The notes under the pieces: generated by a model
Told to the model about the DNA's origin: nothing
Seen by the model: only the letters and a program-made list of their open reading frames with translations
Databases searched by the model: none
Part shown: positions 34,301 through 44,709 of the stretch, in pieces
How the letters are laid out: every line of letters begins with the position of its first letter
Position numbering within the stretch: the first letter of the stretch is position 1
Position numbers and translations under genes: made by a program
From: Yamagishiella unicocca
Taxonomy: Eukaryota > Chlorophyta > Chlorophyceae > Chlamydomonadales > Volvocaceae
DNA length: 64,000 nt
Direction of reading: 5' to 3'
NCBI GenBank assembly: GCA_003116995.1
Contig: BDSL01000004.1
Coordinates: 1,488,001 to 1,552,000 of the forward strand

Positions 34301-37300
34301 GTTCTCCCAACAGCGCCGCGGCGGCGGCTGACTCCGAAACCAAGCTGCCGCCGCCGCCTGCCGCTGCGCCAGCGATGCGCTCCAGCTACGTCCCGGTGGT
34401 TCGCATGGTGCGGATGCAGATCAAGATCCGCGGCGCAGATCCGGATCAGATTTCGTCGGGCTACCAGGACCGCATCTCACACGTCGTGGAAGCGGCGGGG
34501 TACGAGCTGGAGTCGGTGTACCTGCGCCGTGGGTGTATCGAGCTGGTGGGTGGTTGAGAGGGTGTGTGTGTGTGGTTGTGTGTGGTGTTCGTTCGTTGGT
34601 TGGTTGGGCATGGACAAGCCCGGTGTAGGTTGGTTGATGAGTTCCGTTGTGTCGGTTGGGATGGCCAGATGACACCTAGCCCCTGGTTGAGGCCGCGGTG
34701 ATCATCTTTTGAGCAGCAATGGTTGAGGCCGCGGTGATAATTTTTTGGCCAGCAACAAGCCGTGCCTTTTGCCGCGCAGGTCGTCAATGCGCGCGCCTGG
34801 CAGGACCCGGCCTCCGAAGCCGCCACGACCCTCCTGGTGGCCGAGGCGCTGGCGGCCGCAGCGGCCGGCGGTGCCGCCGCAGCGGAGTTGCATCCCTGCT
34901 GTGGCCCTGGTGGGGGGGCCGCAGCCCGTGCAGCTGCTCGCAGCTCCGCTGCGCCCATGGGCGTAAGGCCCGCCGGTCGCGGCTGCAGCGTCGGACGACT
35001 GGTCGTTATGGATGTACGAGCGTCAGCAGCAACAGCCAAGGGCGGATCTGGATCTGGATCACGTCAGCTGGAATCACTGGATCTGTCCCCAGTCTCAGTG
35101 CCGATTGAGGAAGAGCAGGGGGCCAGGGGACTCACCGTCGCGGCCGCAACCGCAACCGCCGCCGCCGCTACCGCTACCGCGACGGCCACCGGCGCCGCCG
35201 TCGAGGGCGCCGCCGCCGACGCGTCGAATGACATTGACATTGGGGCGCTCATACGCGCGCTGCAGTTCATTGACGTTGACGCCACTGACACCATCAGCGT
35301 CGTCGATGTCGTGTACGGCACGGGGGAAGGCGAAGCCGACTTTCTTGCGGCGGCTGCGGCTGCCGGCACCGGGCGAGACGGAGGCACTGGCTTCGTACCC
35401 ATACCGTCGCCGCTTCTGTTGCCGTCTCAACAGCTTCTGCCCCCCACGCGGTGAGCAACGTTGTGGCGCGTGGGGCGACACGGCTTGATCCACAGCTTGG
35501 GCGCGCCAGGGCGGGGCACAAATAATAATATATTCGCGATAAAAACCGAGCACGTACGTGTAGGGCACTTCCTGCGTCCTAAGCACCCGCTGCTGCCTGT
35601 TTTGGCACCGTCACTAGCTCACCCCGGGCTAGCACCGCTGCGCACCTCAGTGAGCGCTGCACGCCCATCACCGCGACCCAAGCCCGCCCTAGCCACTGCT
35701 TCCTGGGCCCCTTCCTCCCCCTCCCCCTCCGTTACTTCCCCTCCGTTACTTCCTGCTCTCCCTTTCCTACGTCCTGGCACCTTGTCTTCTCGCCACCGCC
35801 CTCCTCCCCCAACTTCGTACCCAGAGGACCAACCCCACTGCATGCCACCTCACGCGACCGGCTCCTGTCACCAACGGCCCTCCGCCCTCCCTTGTTGTCA
35901 CCCGGGCGCCGTCGTACAGGCTGCCTGCCGTGCCGGAGGCTTCGGTAGGAGCGCCGGACCTGTCGTTTGACCTGCAGCTGCTGTCGGCTGCTGCTCGCAC
36001 CCCCACTGAAGTCCCCAGGATCATCAGCGTACACCCTAGGGTGGTCCTAGCGGCCCCCGGGCCGGGCGGCGGCAGCGGCTCCATCGCTGGCAGTCGAGTC
36101 GGCGGCGGCGACAACGGTTACGGAGGCGGAGGCGAGGCCGTCGGTGTTCACGGCGGCAATTGGGATGACACCGACGACAGCTTGGGTGTCCTGGACACCG
36201 GAAGTGGGAGCGGGGGGGCCCAGGGGTCACGCGCGGCCTTCCGCAGCACCGCCGACCTGTCCTGGGCCCCCCCTACTGCTTCTGCGGTGGGTGCTCTCGA
36301 AGGCACAACCCCGGGGCCCTTCCGAATGGAGGTGGTGGTGTGGTGGCCTGAGCAGCCGCCTGCCTCCGCCGCCGCCACGTCAGCGGCCCGCCGCAGCAAC
36401 GGCCGCATCGATGACCAGTCAGCTGCAGCTTCAGCTGCAGGGGCAGCTGCAAACGACGGCGGCGACGCGGCCCTAGCCGGCAGGAGCACCGCTCCTTCAG
36501 GGCCCCTTCGTCCCCCCCTGGATCAGCTGGCGTTGCTGCTTCGCTCCCGGGGCTTGCACCTGCCCGCACGCATGGTTGCGGTGACGCCGGTGGAGTTAGC
36601 AACGGATTCGTTGTTGGCGGTTGGGGCCGGCAGTTGGGCAATCGCGCGGGGTACGGCACTGCGGTACAGTCTCGAAGTGTCGTACCTGCCAGCGAGGCCG
36701 GGCCTGCTGGTGCTCGAGGCCATTGGGCTTGCCGTGGTGCCGGTGGTGCTGCTGCACAACGAGGCAGCTGCTGCGGAGCTGCAGGCGAGCGCAGGAGGGA
36801 GAGCAGGGCTGGGCAGGGCAGGATAAGGCAGAGGGCAGGACAGGGTAGGAGAAGGCAGGGTAGGGCAAGGCAGGGTAAAACAAGGCAGTATAGGGCAAGG
36901 GCAGGGCAGGGTACAACAAGGCAAGGCAGGGGCATGGCTAAACGCCTCTCTGCTGGACGCTCGCGCATCACATCGACGCCGACCTCGCCGCGCCATGGAA
37001 CCCCCACATCCGCACGACGGCAAGCAGCAAGCCCAGTGCCCTGAGTCCCCGACCCTACCCTACCCATCATCGAATCCCTCCGGCTCCGAAACCCGCCGTA
37101 CGACACAGGCGGCCGTTGACGGTTGGCAGGGCACCGCAGAGGAGCTGGACGACCTGCTTCACGACATCGCCACCTTCGCGCAGGAGGTCGCGGATGCTTT
37201 AGTGGTGCAGTCGGCGGCGGCGGCGGCGGCGGCAGCAACCGGCGGCGGCGGTGCCGGCGCGGCCGGAACGGAGCGACATCGGGCGGTGGAGGGTGGGCGA

Positions 37301-38252
37301 GGTAGTGTGGGAAGCCTGCCCTTGAGCTCCAGGTGCGGTCGAGGGAGGGGCCATCTCTAGCCAGGCACGCGACGATGGTATTGGCGCCGAGAAGGGCGGC
37401 GACTCATAGGGGTGTGCAGGCATTGGGTACGAGAGTGGCAGGTGAGTCAGTGCCGTACGCGCACCTGACCAGCTATCACCGCGTTAAAGGGCGTGCACGG
37501 CCCCAGCACCCGGGGTCCCTGTCCCCTGCTCCCCTGTCCCGTGACACCGACACCACCAGTCCCTCTCTTCCCCGCCTCAGCGCGCCCAACCGGTTCTGCT
37601 GCCACGCTCACCGCTACTCTCACCACCATTCTCACCGCCACCCTCACCGCCACTCTCACCACGGCTCTTGCCGTGCACACTCGCAGAGTGGTCGGCCTGG
37701 GCTGCCACCTGCTGGCCTACGCCGTCCGCAGCGGCTGGGGCGCGTTCGGCGCGTTGCTGCAGCTGCACCTCAGCTCGGCCGCCGTCGTGACGAGGCCCCT
37801 CCACCTCCGCGCCGGCGGCCACCAGCCCCCAAGCCAACCCCACCTGACCGCCGCGGCCGTTGCGGCCGCCATAGCGGCCTCCCCCGGCCCCAACGCCGGC
37901 GCGCCTGCCCTTGCGGGAAGTGCCACGGCAGCCGGCGGGGCTGCTGCGGCCGCTGCAGCTGGCGCTGCTGCTGGTCTCGCCACGAGCTGCGTTGAGGCTT
38001 GCCTCGCGGCGGACCGGTCGCTGTGTGCGGCGTTGGCGGCTGCGCCGCCGGGCGCGGTGGCAGCCCGCATCCCGTTCGGCAGCCAGGCGGACATACAGGG
38101 CGACGGCGAAGAGGTGTGGCTCGCCAGCGGGCGCTGCTGCCGGGGGGGCCACGGCGGTGAGGCCGAGCAGCGGATGCAGCAGCTCCGAATCCATGTCGCG
38201 ATGGGTGCGGCGACCGCGGCGACAGCCGCGGCAGCCGCGGCTGATCCTCCCT

Positions 38253-38283
<31 letters not shown>

Positions 38284-40916
38284 CGGGACGCCAGGGTGGC
38301 TTGACGGCGGCGGGGGGAAGGGAGGTCGCGCTGGGGGTGAGTCCCTGCTGCTGCTGGTGCTGCTGCCCGCGAGGAAGGTGCTGGCTGCGCTGGCGGTGTC
38401 GCCGCGCGGGCGGGATGCGGAGGAGTTCAGGAAGTACAAGGCATCCTGGCGCGCGGCGCAAGCGAATATCATGTGAGGGCAGGGCTGGGGAGGGAGGGCA
38501 TGAGAGGAAACCTGGGTACGAAAGGAAAACCGTTTAGAGCAGACGTTTTGAGGTGCATGCAGGGCTGGGGAGGGTTCGAGGGAAACCCGTGGATGTCCGG
38601 GAAAAAACCGTTTGAAACAGAAGTTGGGCAGGGCTGGGGAGGGAGGGTATGAGAGGAAACCCGGGGGAGGGAGGGGTGGCGGGCGGGTCCCGACGGGGGG
38701 GCCGTTGTGAGGAAAGCCTGTGTACTGGGAAGCCGCCCTGAGTTGGGGGCGAGCTGGGAAGGGAGGGGGCGCAAGTACATACGCGTCTTCCAGGGAAGCC
38801 CAGGGAGGTCCAGGGAGGGAGGGATCAGACAGGTCGGTGGCAGAGACGGCATGTTCCTGCTCAAGTCCTCGAGGGTGGCGCAGGCAGGGGGAGCGGGGGG
38901 CCGGGGCGGGCGGCATGAAGGAGACCAGGCAGCAGGCTGAAGCGCCCCCGCCGACGGAGTGAAAGAGGCGGCGGCATGCGGCGTAGGAACATGCGGGTCG
39001 GGACCCTCGGTGCGGTCTCCTCGTTGCGAGCACCCGGCCAGCACCTGTTGCCTGCTGCGCACCACGTCGTCTGCAACCCAGCCCAACCCAACCCATTCCC
39101 CATTCCCCATTCCCCATTCCCCATTCCCCATTCCCCATTCCCCATTCCCCATTCCCCATTCCCCATTCCCCATTCCCCATTCCCCATTCCCCATTCCCCA
39201 TTCCCCTTCCCCATTCCCCATATTCCCTGCAGGCACTGGGTGGACGTCTGGATGCTGCTGGCGGTGCTGTGGCGGCTGTGCCGGGAGTGGGGCGCGGGCG
39301 AGCCCACCTTCCTGCCCACCGTCTTCACCACCGCGGTCATAGCCATAGGGAGCGCGGCGGGCATCGCCAGCGCGGCAGCGTGGTTGCTGCTGCCGCACCT
39401 GGTGTGGGTGCGCCTCGTGAACCAGTGCGCCGGCTTGCGGCAGGTGGGCGTTTGGGGGTTACAATTAAAGAACCGGTATCGCGACTGGGGAAAGGTAGTG
39501 GGTTTGGGGGTGGTGTGAAAACCGGTGACACGTTTGGGGGGGTGTTAAGTCACACACCTAACCGTGGAGGGATGAAGCGTGTTGGTTTGATCACATGGGC
39601 CTCCGCCCCTCGTGTTGGTTTGATCACATGGGCCTCCGCCCCTCGTGTTGGTTTGATCACATGGGCCTCCGCCCCTCGTGCTTTGCGCGCATGCACAGCT
39701 GAGCTCTGACACCTGGCACAAGCCGTCTTGCCTTTACTTCGTCCCGGACCCAACCTTGCACGAACCGGCTCCCGTCCGGTGGTGGGGCCCTTCCCCTCCT
39801 GCCCCTCTCCGTTCGTCTTCAGGCCTGCTGCTGTGTGGTGAAGCTGCTGGTGGGCTGGTCGGGGTGGCCGCTGCTGCCGTGTCTCCACAAGTACGAGCTG
39901 GGCCTGGGTGTGTGGCTGATGGAGGGCCTGGTGCTGCCGGGGGACAGCATGGTGCGTGGGAGGGCGGGGGCGGGGGGGGGCGGGGGGTTAGGGCGGGGGC
40001 GGGGGGGAGCGGTGGGTTAGGGCGAGGGCAGGGGGGGAGCGGTGGGTTAGGGCGGGGGAACGGGGGGAGCGGTGGGTTAGGGCGAGGGCAGGGGGGGGAG
40101 CGGTGGGTTAGGGCTGGGGCACGGGGGGAGCGGTGGGTTAGGGCGAGGGCAGGGGGGGGAGCGGTGGGTTAGGGCGGGCGCGGAGGCGGGGGGGCGGGGG
40201 TGGGCAGCGGGCTGGGGAGGGGGGCGTAGCTGGAGGGCTGGTTGGCGCTTGGCTGTAGGCGGGGGCGGATTCGAGCAGTGGTCGAGGGACGGGGGCGGAT
40301 TCGAGCAGTGGCTGCTGGAAACAGAGGGATGGCGAAGCTCCTGGGACGCACGGGTAGTGGGGGTGGGTGGGTGGGGGCAAAGTGGGTACATATCGTACAG
40401 GGAACAGGACCGGGCCCAACAAGGGTAGTGCTCACTCACTGCTTGTACGGCAAGGGTGGACTCAGTGGCCCGTCCGCCCACCTGAACCCGTCCTCCCCAT
40501 TGGTTCCAACGAGGCGGCCAATGTGTTTTTCCTTTTCGCACCCGGGGCAAACACACGTCCCTACGCCGCCTGCCCTCGTCGATCCGCCCTCGCCGGTCCG
40601 CCCTCGTCGGTCCGCCCTCTTTGGTCCGCCCTCTTTGGTGGTCCTAAACCCTAAACCCTAAACCCCCTGTCCGCAGCTGTCCCCGGCGCCCTCCCTGCTG
40701 CTGGCAGTCGCGAAGGTGCCCCTACTGATGCGCACCTGGCTGGTGCTGGGGGGCGGGGCGGAGTCCAGCACTCGCGGCCGCACTCTGGGCGCGGCAGCTC
40801 ACGCGTGCGGCCTGGCGATGCTGTCGTTCAGCACCAACGTGGCTTGCCACTGGTGCCTGTGCCAGGGCTACCGACGGCGGAGACTGCACTGCCGCAAGCT
40901 GGTCAAGGGGGAGTAG
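31387..40916 (+). CDS. Multi-span membrane protein with SPL1/12-like module (paralogue B)
   Basis: Twelve exons join in phase to 1542 residues: 31387-31500, 31891-32025, 32395-32571, 33068-33142, 33544-34545, 34780-35450, 35920-36784, 37109-37332, 37687-38472, 39233-39443, 39823-39951, 40677-40916 (TAG). The N-terminus parallels paralogue A: VVLLAVLAYMEVFGYAQ|LAKPFCSGTEHTLPPNS, TLAVWFTRSWPLLD, AVYGALSFIVSALIGW. A long Ala/Gly-rich linker leads to the SPL1/12-like module: VRMQIKIRGADPDQIS...LRRGCIEL|VVNAR (about 454-510), IISVHPRVV (about 760), LALLLRSRGLHLPARM (about 929), GLLVLEAIGLAVVPVVLLHN and WQGTAEELDDLLHDIATF (about 1018). C-terminal spans include FTTAVIAIGSAAGIASAAA. No SBP finger. 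The five-exon N-terminal structure corresponds to two exons in paralogue A. Intron 7 is GC-AG. A later in-frame ATG at 31393 is an alternative start. Function unknown. Confidence 0.85.
32908..32971. repeat. CCCTAGGGCTTCAT minisatellite
   Basis: About four units of 14-15 bases lie in paralogue B intron 3 (32572-33067). Confidence 0.85.
33510..33529 (+). repeat. Intronic CCACGGGT repeat, copy 6 (partial, near acceptor)
   Basis: Only the end survives: CCACGGGTTTCCCTCGAACC, 14 bases before the acceptor of paralogue B intron 4. Confidence 0.7.
36800..36935. repeat. GGGCAGG/AAGGCAGG purine-rich array
   Basis: Imperfect purine-rich units fill much of the GC-AG intron 36785-37108 of paralogue B, leaving the coding strand strongly G/A-biased. 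Confidence 0.8.
38504..38560 (-). repeat. Intronic CCACGGGT repeat, copy 7 (reversed, near donor)
   Basis: It starts about 31 bases after the donor of paralogue B intron 9. The core is altered, but AAACCGTTTAGAGCAGACGT then TTTGAGGTGCATGC is clear. Confidence 0.8.
38574..38624 (-). repeat. Intronic CCACGGGT repeat, copy 8 (reversed, near donor)
   Basis: The second reversed copy in the same intron: TTCGAGGGAAACCCGTGGAT, then AAAACCGTTTGAAACAGAAG. It is the subtype of copies 3 and 9. Confidence 0.87.
39091..39221. repeat. (CCCCATT)n array, 7-bp unit
   Basis: Nearly perfect units continue to within a dozen bases of the acceptor of paralogue B intron 9 and so supply most of its pyrimidine-rich tract. 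Confidence 0.92.
39578..39680. repeat. 33-bp tandem repeat x3
   Basis: Three perfect copies of a unit starting CGTGTTGGTTTGATCACATG lie in paralogue B intron 10. Confidence 0.92.
39955..40200. repeat. G-rich minisatellite containing GGGTTAGGG
   Basis: About seven units of 28-32 bases (GAGCGGTGGGTTAGGGCGAG plus G-rich filler) start right after the donor of paralogue B intron 11 (39952-40676). Each unit has four or more G-runs on the coding strand. Confidence 0.88.
40643..40666. repeat. CCCTAAA (Arabidopsis-type telomere) motif x3
   Basis: CCTAAA followed by further CCCTAAA units ends ten bases before the last acceptor of paralogue B. Confidence 0.85.
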
Positions 40917-43900
40917 GACCGAGGGGGGTGAGAGCGAGGGGAGTGAGAGCGAGGGGAGTGAGAGCGAGGGGGGTGAGAGCGAGGGGAAGGAAACATGTAC
41001 GCGCTGCGGTGCTGAAGCAGGTGTTTGCAGCACCCGCCGAAAGGCTCTGGCGCCCGGGAGCAGGTGCCCATGCCGTTGAGCGGTCGGAAGCAGGTGGAGA
41101 TGGGGGGCGGGAGGTGGGGTGAGGAGCAGCGAGGCTGGGGGCGTGAAGGTGCAAGTTGGAAGCCGGCTGTTGCCTTAGCATGCACCCGTCCGTCCAAAGG
41201 CGCCCGTGTCGTTGCGAAGTGAGGGGGCGGGGGCGCGCTTGCAAGGTGCTCAGCGGTGGGCGGGAGGGTGCTATAGTGGTTCGATGAGGGTCCAAGGTGT
41301 GGGAGGTGGCATAAACAGGTGTGGGGGAGGGGTGCGGTGTGGACGTCAGGTGGGCCCCGCGCGGTGTGATGGTGGAGAATGTCGGCGCCTGGCGGAGGTG
41401 AGGTGAAGGGGGGCTGCAGGAGAGGAGACTCGTGGTGGTGCAACGAGCGATTGAATCGCTGCGATTCACGTGCCTGATGCGCTGGCCAGTGGCGTGCGGG
41501 GGCGCACAAGCGTGCAGGGGTAATGGTATGGCAGGGGTAAGGATGGACGCACAGGCCGTGTTCCCGGCCGTTTTTTGCGCACAGACTATGTTCCTTATAC
41601 TTGGGGCGTACGGCGAACGCTGGCGAACAGCGGTGCGGTGTTTTGGGGGTCTGGGATGGCAAGATGGAGCGACCCGCGGGGCCTGAGGGGCAAGGTGTGC
41701 CCCGGTCCGGTGACGAAACCCCCTGTCTGCTGTAGCGGATTATGGAACAACAAGAAATCGGGGCTCTCGGCATAAGGGACGTACGTGCGTGCCCTACAGG
41801 CGCCCGTGCTCGGCGGCGCTGTGACTTCGGTGGTGGGGGGCGGGGTTCGTGTTTCGGGCCCTCCCTCTGGGAGGTGACGGTGTTCCGGCAAGGCCCAGGC
41901 GGCTCAGTTACGTCCGTCCACGCGTATTGTGGCGAGCGATACAGGCGGTGGCAGTCACACGGCACCACCGCTGCTACTGGCGCTGCAGTCTGCCACCATG
42001 TGTGGCTGGTCTCGATGATTGCTGTGCGAGCGATACAGGTAGTGTTGTTATGGTAACACGTTGCTTTGTCAACATCACACTTAAGGCGGCGGATCGCGGC
42101 GGAAAGAGCTAGGACTTTCGCGCGCGGTTCTACAGCTTTTTGCAGCTTTTTAATCCGCATTTTCGCCGCTGTTGGCTGCCCTCGAGTCAGTCGGTCTCGC
42201 GGCCGAGGGCGATGACTTGGTGGCGCGTCCAACTGGCAGAGGCGCTCCTTCGCCCGCTGGCGGTTGCAAGTCGGTTTCGAATGCGCCGGAGTGGGCTTCA
42301 CGTGCCTTTGCCGAGCATGCGGATAATATCGCACCTCGGTCGTGCGTTCCCAGTGTCGGGTCACAGAATGTTACTTAGCAAGGTATGCGATGTCGATGTC
42401 GAAGTGATGTCATGAAGAAGCAGCGGCGGAAAGAGATTCATCCTAGGGAGCGTGGTTGGCTTCGTAGTTCCGAGGTCGTCTGATAAGTACATTTGCTTCC
42501 TTACAAGGTTACCAAGAGTTCTTGTTCTTTGCGTCCTGGTTTCGGTGCCGTAATTCGGCCATCTCGTTGTAGTAGTAACGGCCATCTCGTTGTGGTGGGC
42601 CTCTTGTCGTTAAGAAGCATCCATGACGATGTTTTCTGTGAGGTGCGTCCGGATGCCGCATGCTGCTATCGGCATGCGGCGGTGCGCTTGCAGTGCGTGA
42701 TGATGCGATCATTAGGGTAGCCATAATGGGTGGTAAAGGTGGATCATCTCATGAACACACGCAGATATGGCGGCGATGGTGCGTCCTTTATTACTAAAAC
42801 TGCTTGGGATGCATGGGCCATGTGCAGGGGAGCCATCAGCGCAACCTCCCCCTGTGTATTGGTGCTTGCTGTTTCCTCTGGGCTCTCGGTTGTGAGGCTC
42901 TGGGTGGTTTGTCTTTCGGAACCGTCGGTTTTCTCTGCTTTCCTTGTCTTTTTCAGTGTCAGGCGATGCGCCCGATGGCTCTACCTTTTCAGGTCTGGAG
43001 CCCACTGTAACGATTACAACAACTAAAACGCTGTCCCTCGGGGCTGTCGTCCAACATAGCCGCTGAGTAGGATTGATCACGCAAGGCTCTGCCTTTGTGT
43101 CCACGCATGTCTGGCGTCTGATGTTGTTGTACTTGTTACAGTGGGCTCCAGACCTTAAAAGGTAGGGCCATCTGATGTTGACAAGGAGCTCCCGCTTTCC
43201 GTCACCCCTCTTGACAATTCCGCTACCGGAGGCACCGCAGCGCGCTGAACCACGGTATGCTGCCCAGACCCAACAGCCCCAAGAGCAACAAAGGATGAGC
43301 ACTTGAGCACTGTCCCCTAGCTGCACGGGACCGAGCTAGGAACGGGGAGGTAGTCATGGGGGCGGCTCGACCATTGGCAGCAACGCGGCATCCATTACCA
43401 CTCACGGCATGGGCTGGCGTGCACAGGCTGTTGCGCCAGGTGCCCGCTTCAGTCCTAGTACGGGCTACGCGCCGTGATAGGACTCATATAGAGGGCCATT
43501 CCGCTGTCAAAGGGTGGTCGGCGTTCCGGTTACGAACGTGCGGGTCCGTCTTCCTCGCTTTTTAGGCGTGTGCGGCCGCGAGCCTGAGGTTTTGTAGACG
43601 AAAGGGCGACTGGGCTGCCTAAATAGGCGTCATAAACCCTAACTCAGAAGTCATGCCCCATCCCAGCTCCGCAGGCTCGCGCCGTTACGAGCTCACAACC
43701 GAAGCAGCTCTAAGCGGCCAGGCCAATCAGATACGGTAGGGACAGTTCGAGCCCCAACAGGGGCCCCTGCCCTGGTGCCCATGGCTGAGCTTGAACCAGC
43801 GGTGAACTGGCAGAGCAGCACCAAAGCCTGCACGGTCTGTCTGTCCGTCGAAGTGCGGAGAGACAGCAAAGGATACTTATTTACACAGCCACCGTTGAAC

Positions 43901-44709
43901 AGCAACATGCGCCAAGGGGCGGGAGGAGGCGCAAAGATAAATGGAGGCAACCGGTTCACGGTAATAAGTCCGCTGATCATGTCCGGAGGTGGTTCCGTCA
44001 ACGCCCTCTGCGACTTTCATATTCTTCAGTTCTGCCGGCGGCAATCCGGGAAACTGCCTAACGGCCTAGGTCGGGAGCTTTGGCCCCCACTTGCCGCCCG
44101 TGTCACGCCAATACGCCTCCTAAACGATACCTACATCTCTCCGCCACACATCCAGCCAGCGGCTCGAGACCGAACGCCGCCAACGTCATATATACACACC
44201 GCGAGGGCCATATGACGGTACCATGACATGCAGGCCCGATGCTATGGCTGGGTACGCTAGCTACACAGCCTCACACCTCCCCGCGGACTCCCGACCCATG
44301 GGTCGCAACGGCACTGCCGCTCCCACCCGCACCGGCGCCGCCGCCATCGCTGCCGCCGAGACGCTCGGCAGCAGCCTCCTCATCGGCGCAATAGGCCGGA
44401 ACCGCCGCGAAAGCATCGTACGGCGCCGCCGCGTCTAGCGCCTCGCCGCCGGCGCCAGCAGTGTGTATGGAGCCTCGGGGGCTGGCCCCGAGCCCCCTGG
44501 CGCCGCCACGTGCACCGCAGCAGGCCTGGTACCGGGAAGACCCCAAGCCGGGAAATGGGGTGTTGGTATAACGAGGGTACCGTAACAGACACGGCTGCAG
44601 GGCCGCATGCGGACGGGCGGCAACGCACCTCGCTCTATAAGCGCACTCGCTGGTGACAGAAGGACATAATAATTAATTGTGGTCTGACTCCAATTGTGGT
44701 CTGACTCCA
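40917..44709. other. Convergent intergenic region, paralogue B / NAT
   Basis: No supported gene. It contains the paralogue B 3' region with GAGCGAGGGG repeats just after the stop, and a fold-back repeat at 42935-43170. A direct repeat of AATTGTGGTCTGACTCCA abuts the NAT stop codon at 44672-44709. Open frames on both strands lack motifs. Confidence 0.5.
42935..43170. mobile_element. Fold-back / MITE-like inverted repeat
   Basis: The arm at 42961-43023 (GATGCGCCCGATGGCTCTAC, AGGTCTGGAGCCCACTGTAA) is repeated in reverse at 43121-43170 with about 85-90% identity over some 50 bases. A third copy is at 28993-29083. The span and dispersed copy suggest a small non-autonomous element; no clear target duplication was defined. 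Confidence 0.6.

Noticed and set aside
37717..39201. 494-residue reverse-strand frame opposite paralogue B
   Set aside because: It is made of translated 7-bp repeats, intronic repeats and the antisense of an Ala-rich exon; no family match.
40868..42364. 498-residue reverse-strand frame downstream of paralogue B
   Set aside because: It starts on a non-ATG codon, is low complexity (repeated Ser-His-Pro units from a GAGCGAGGGG repeat) and overlaps the end of paralogue B.
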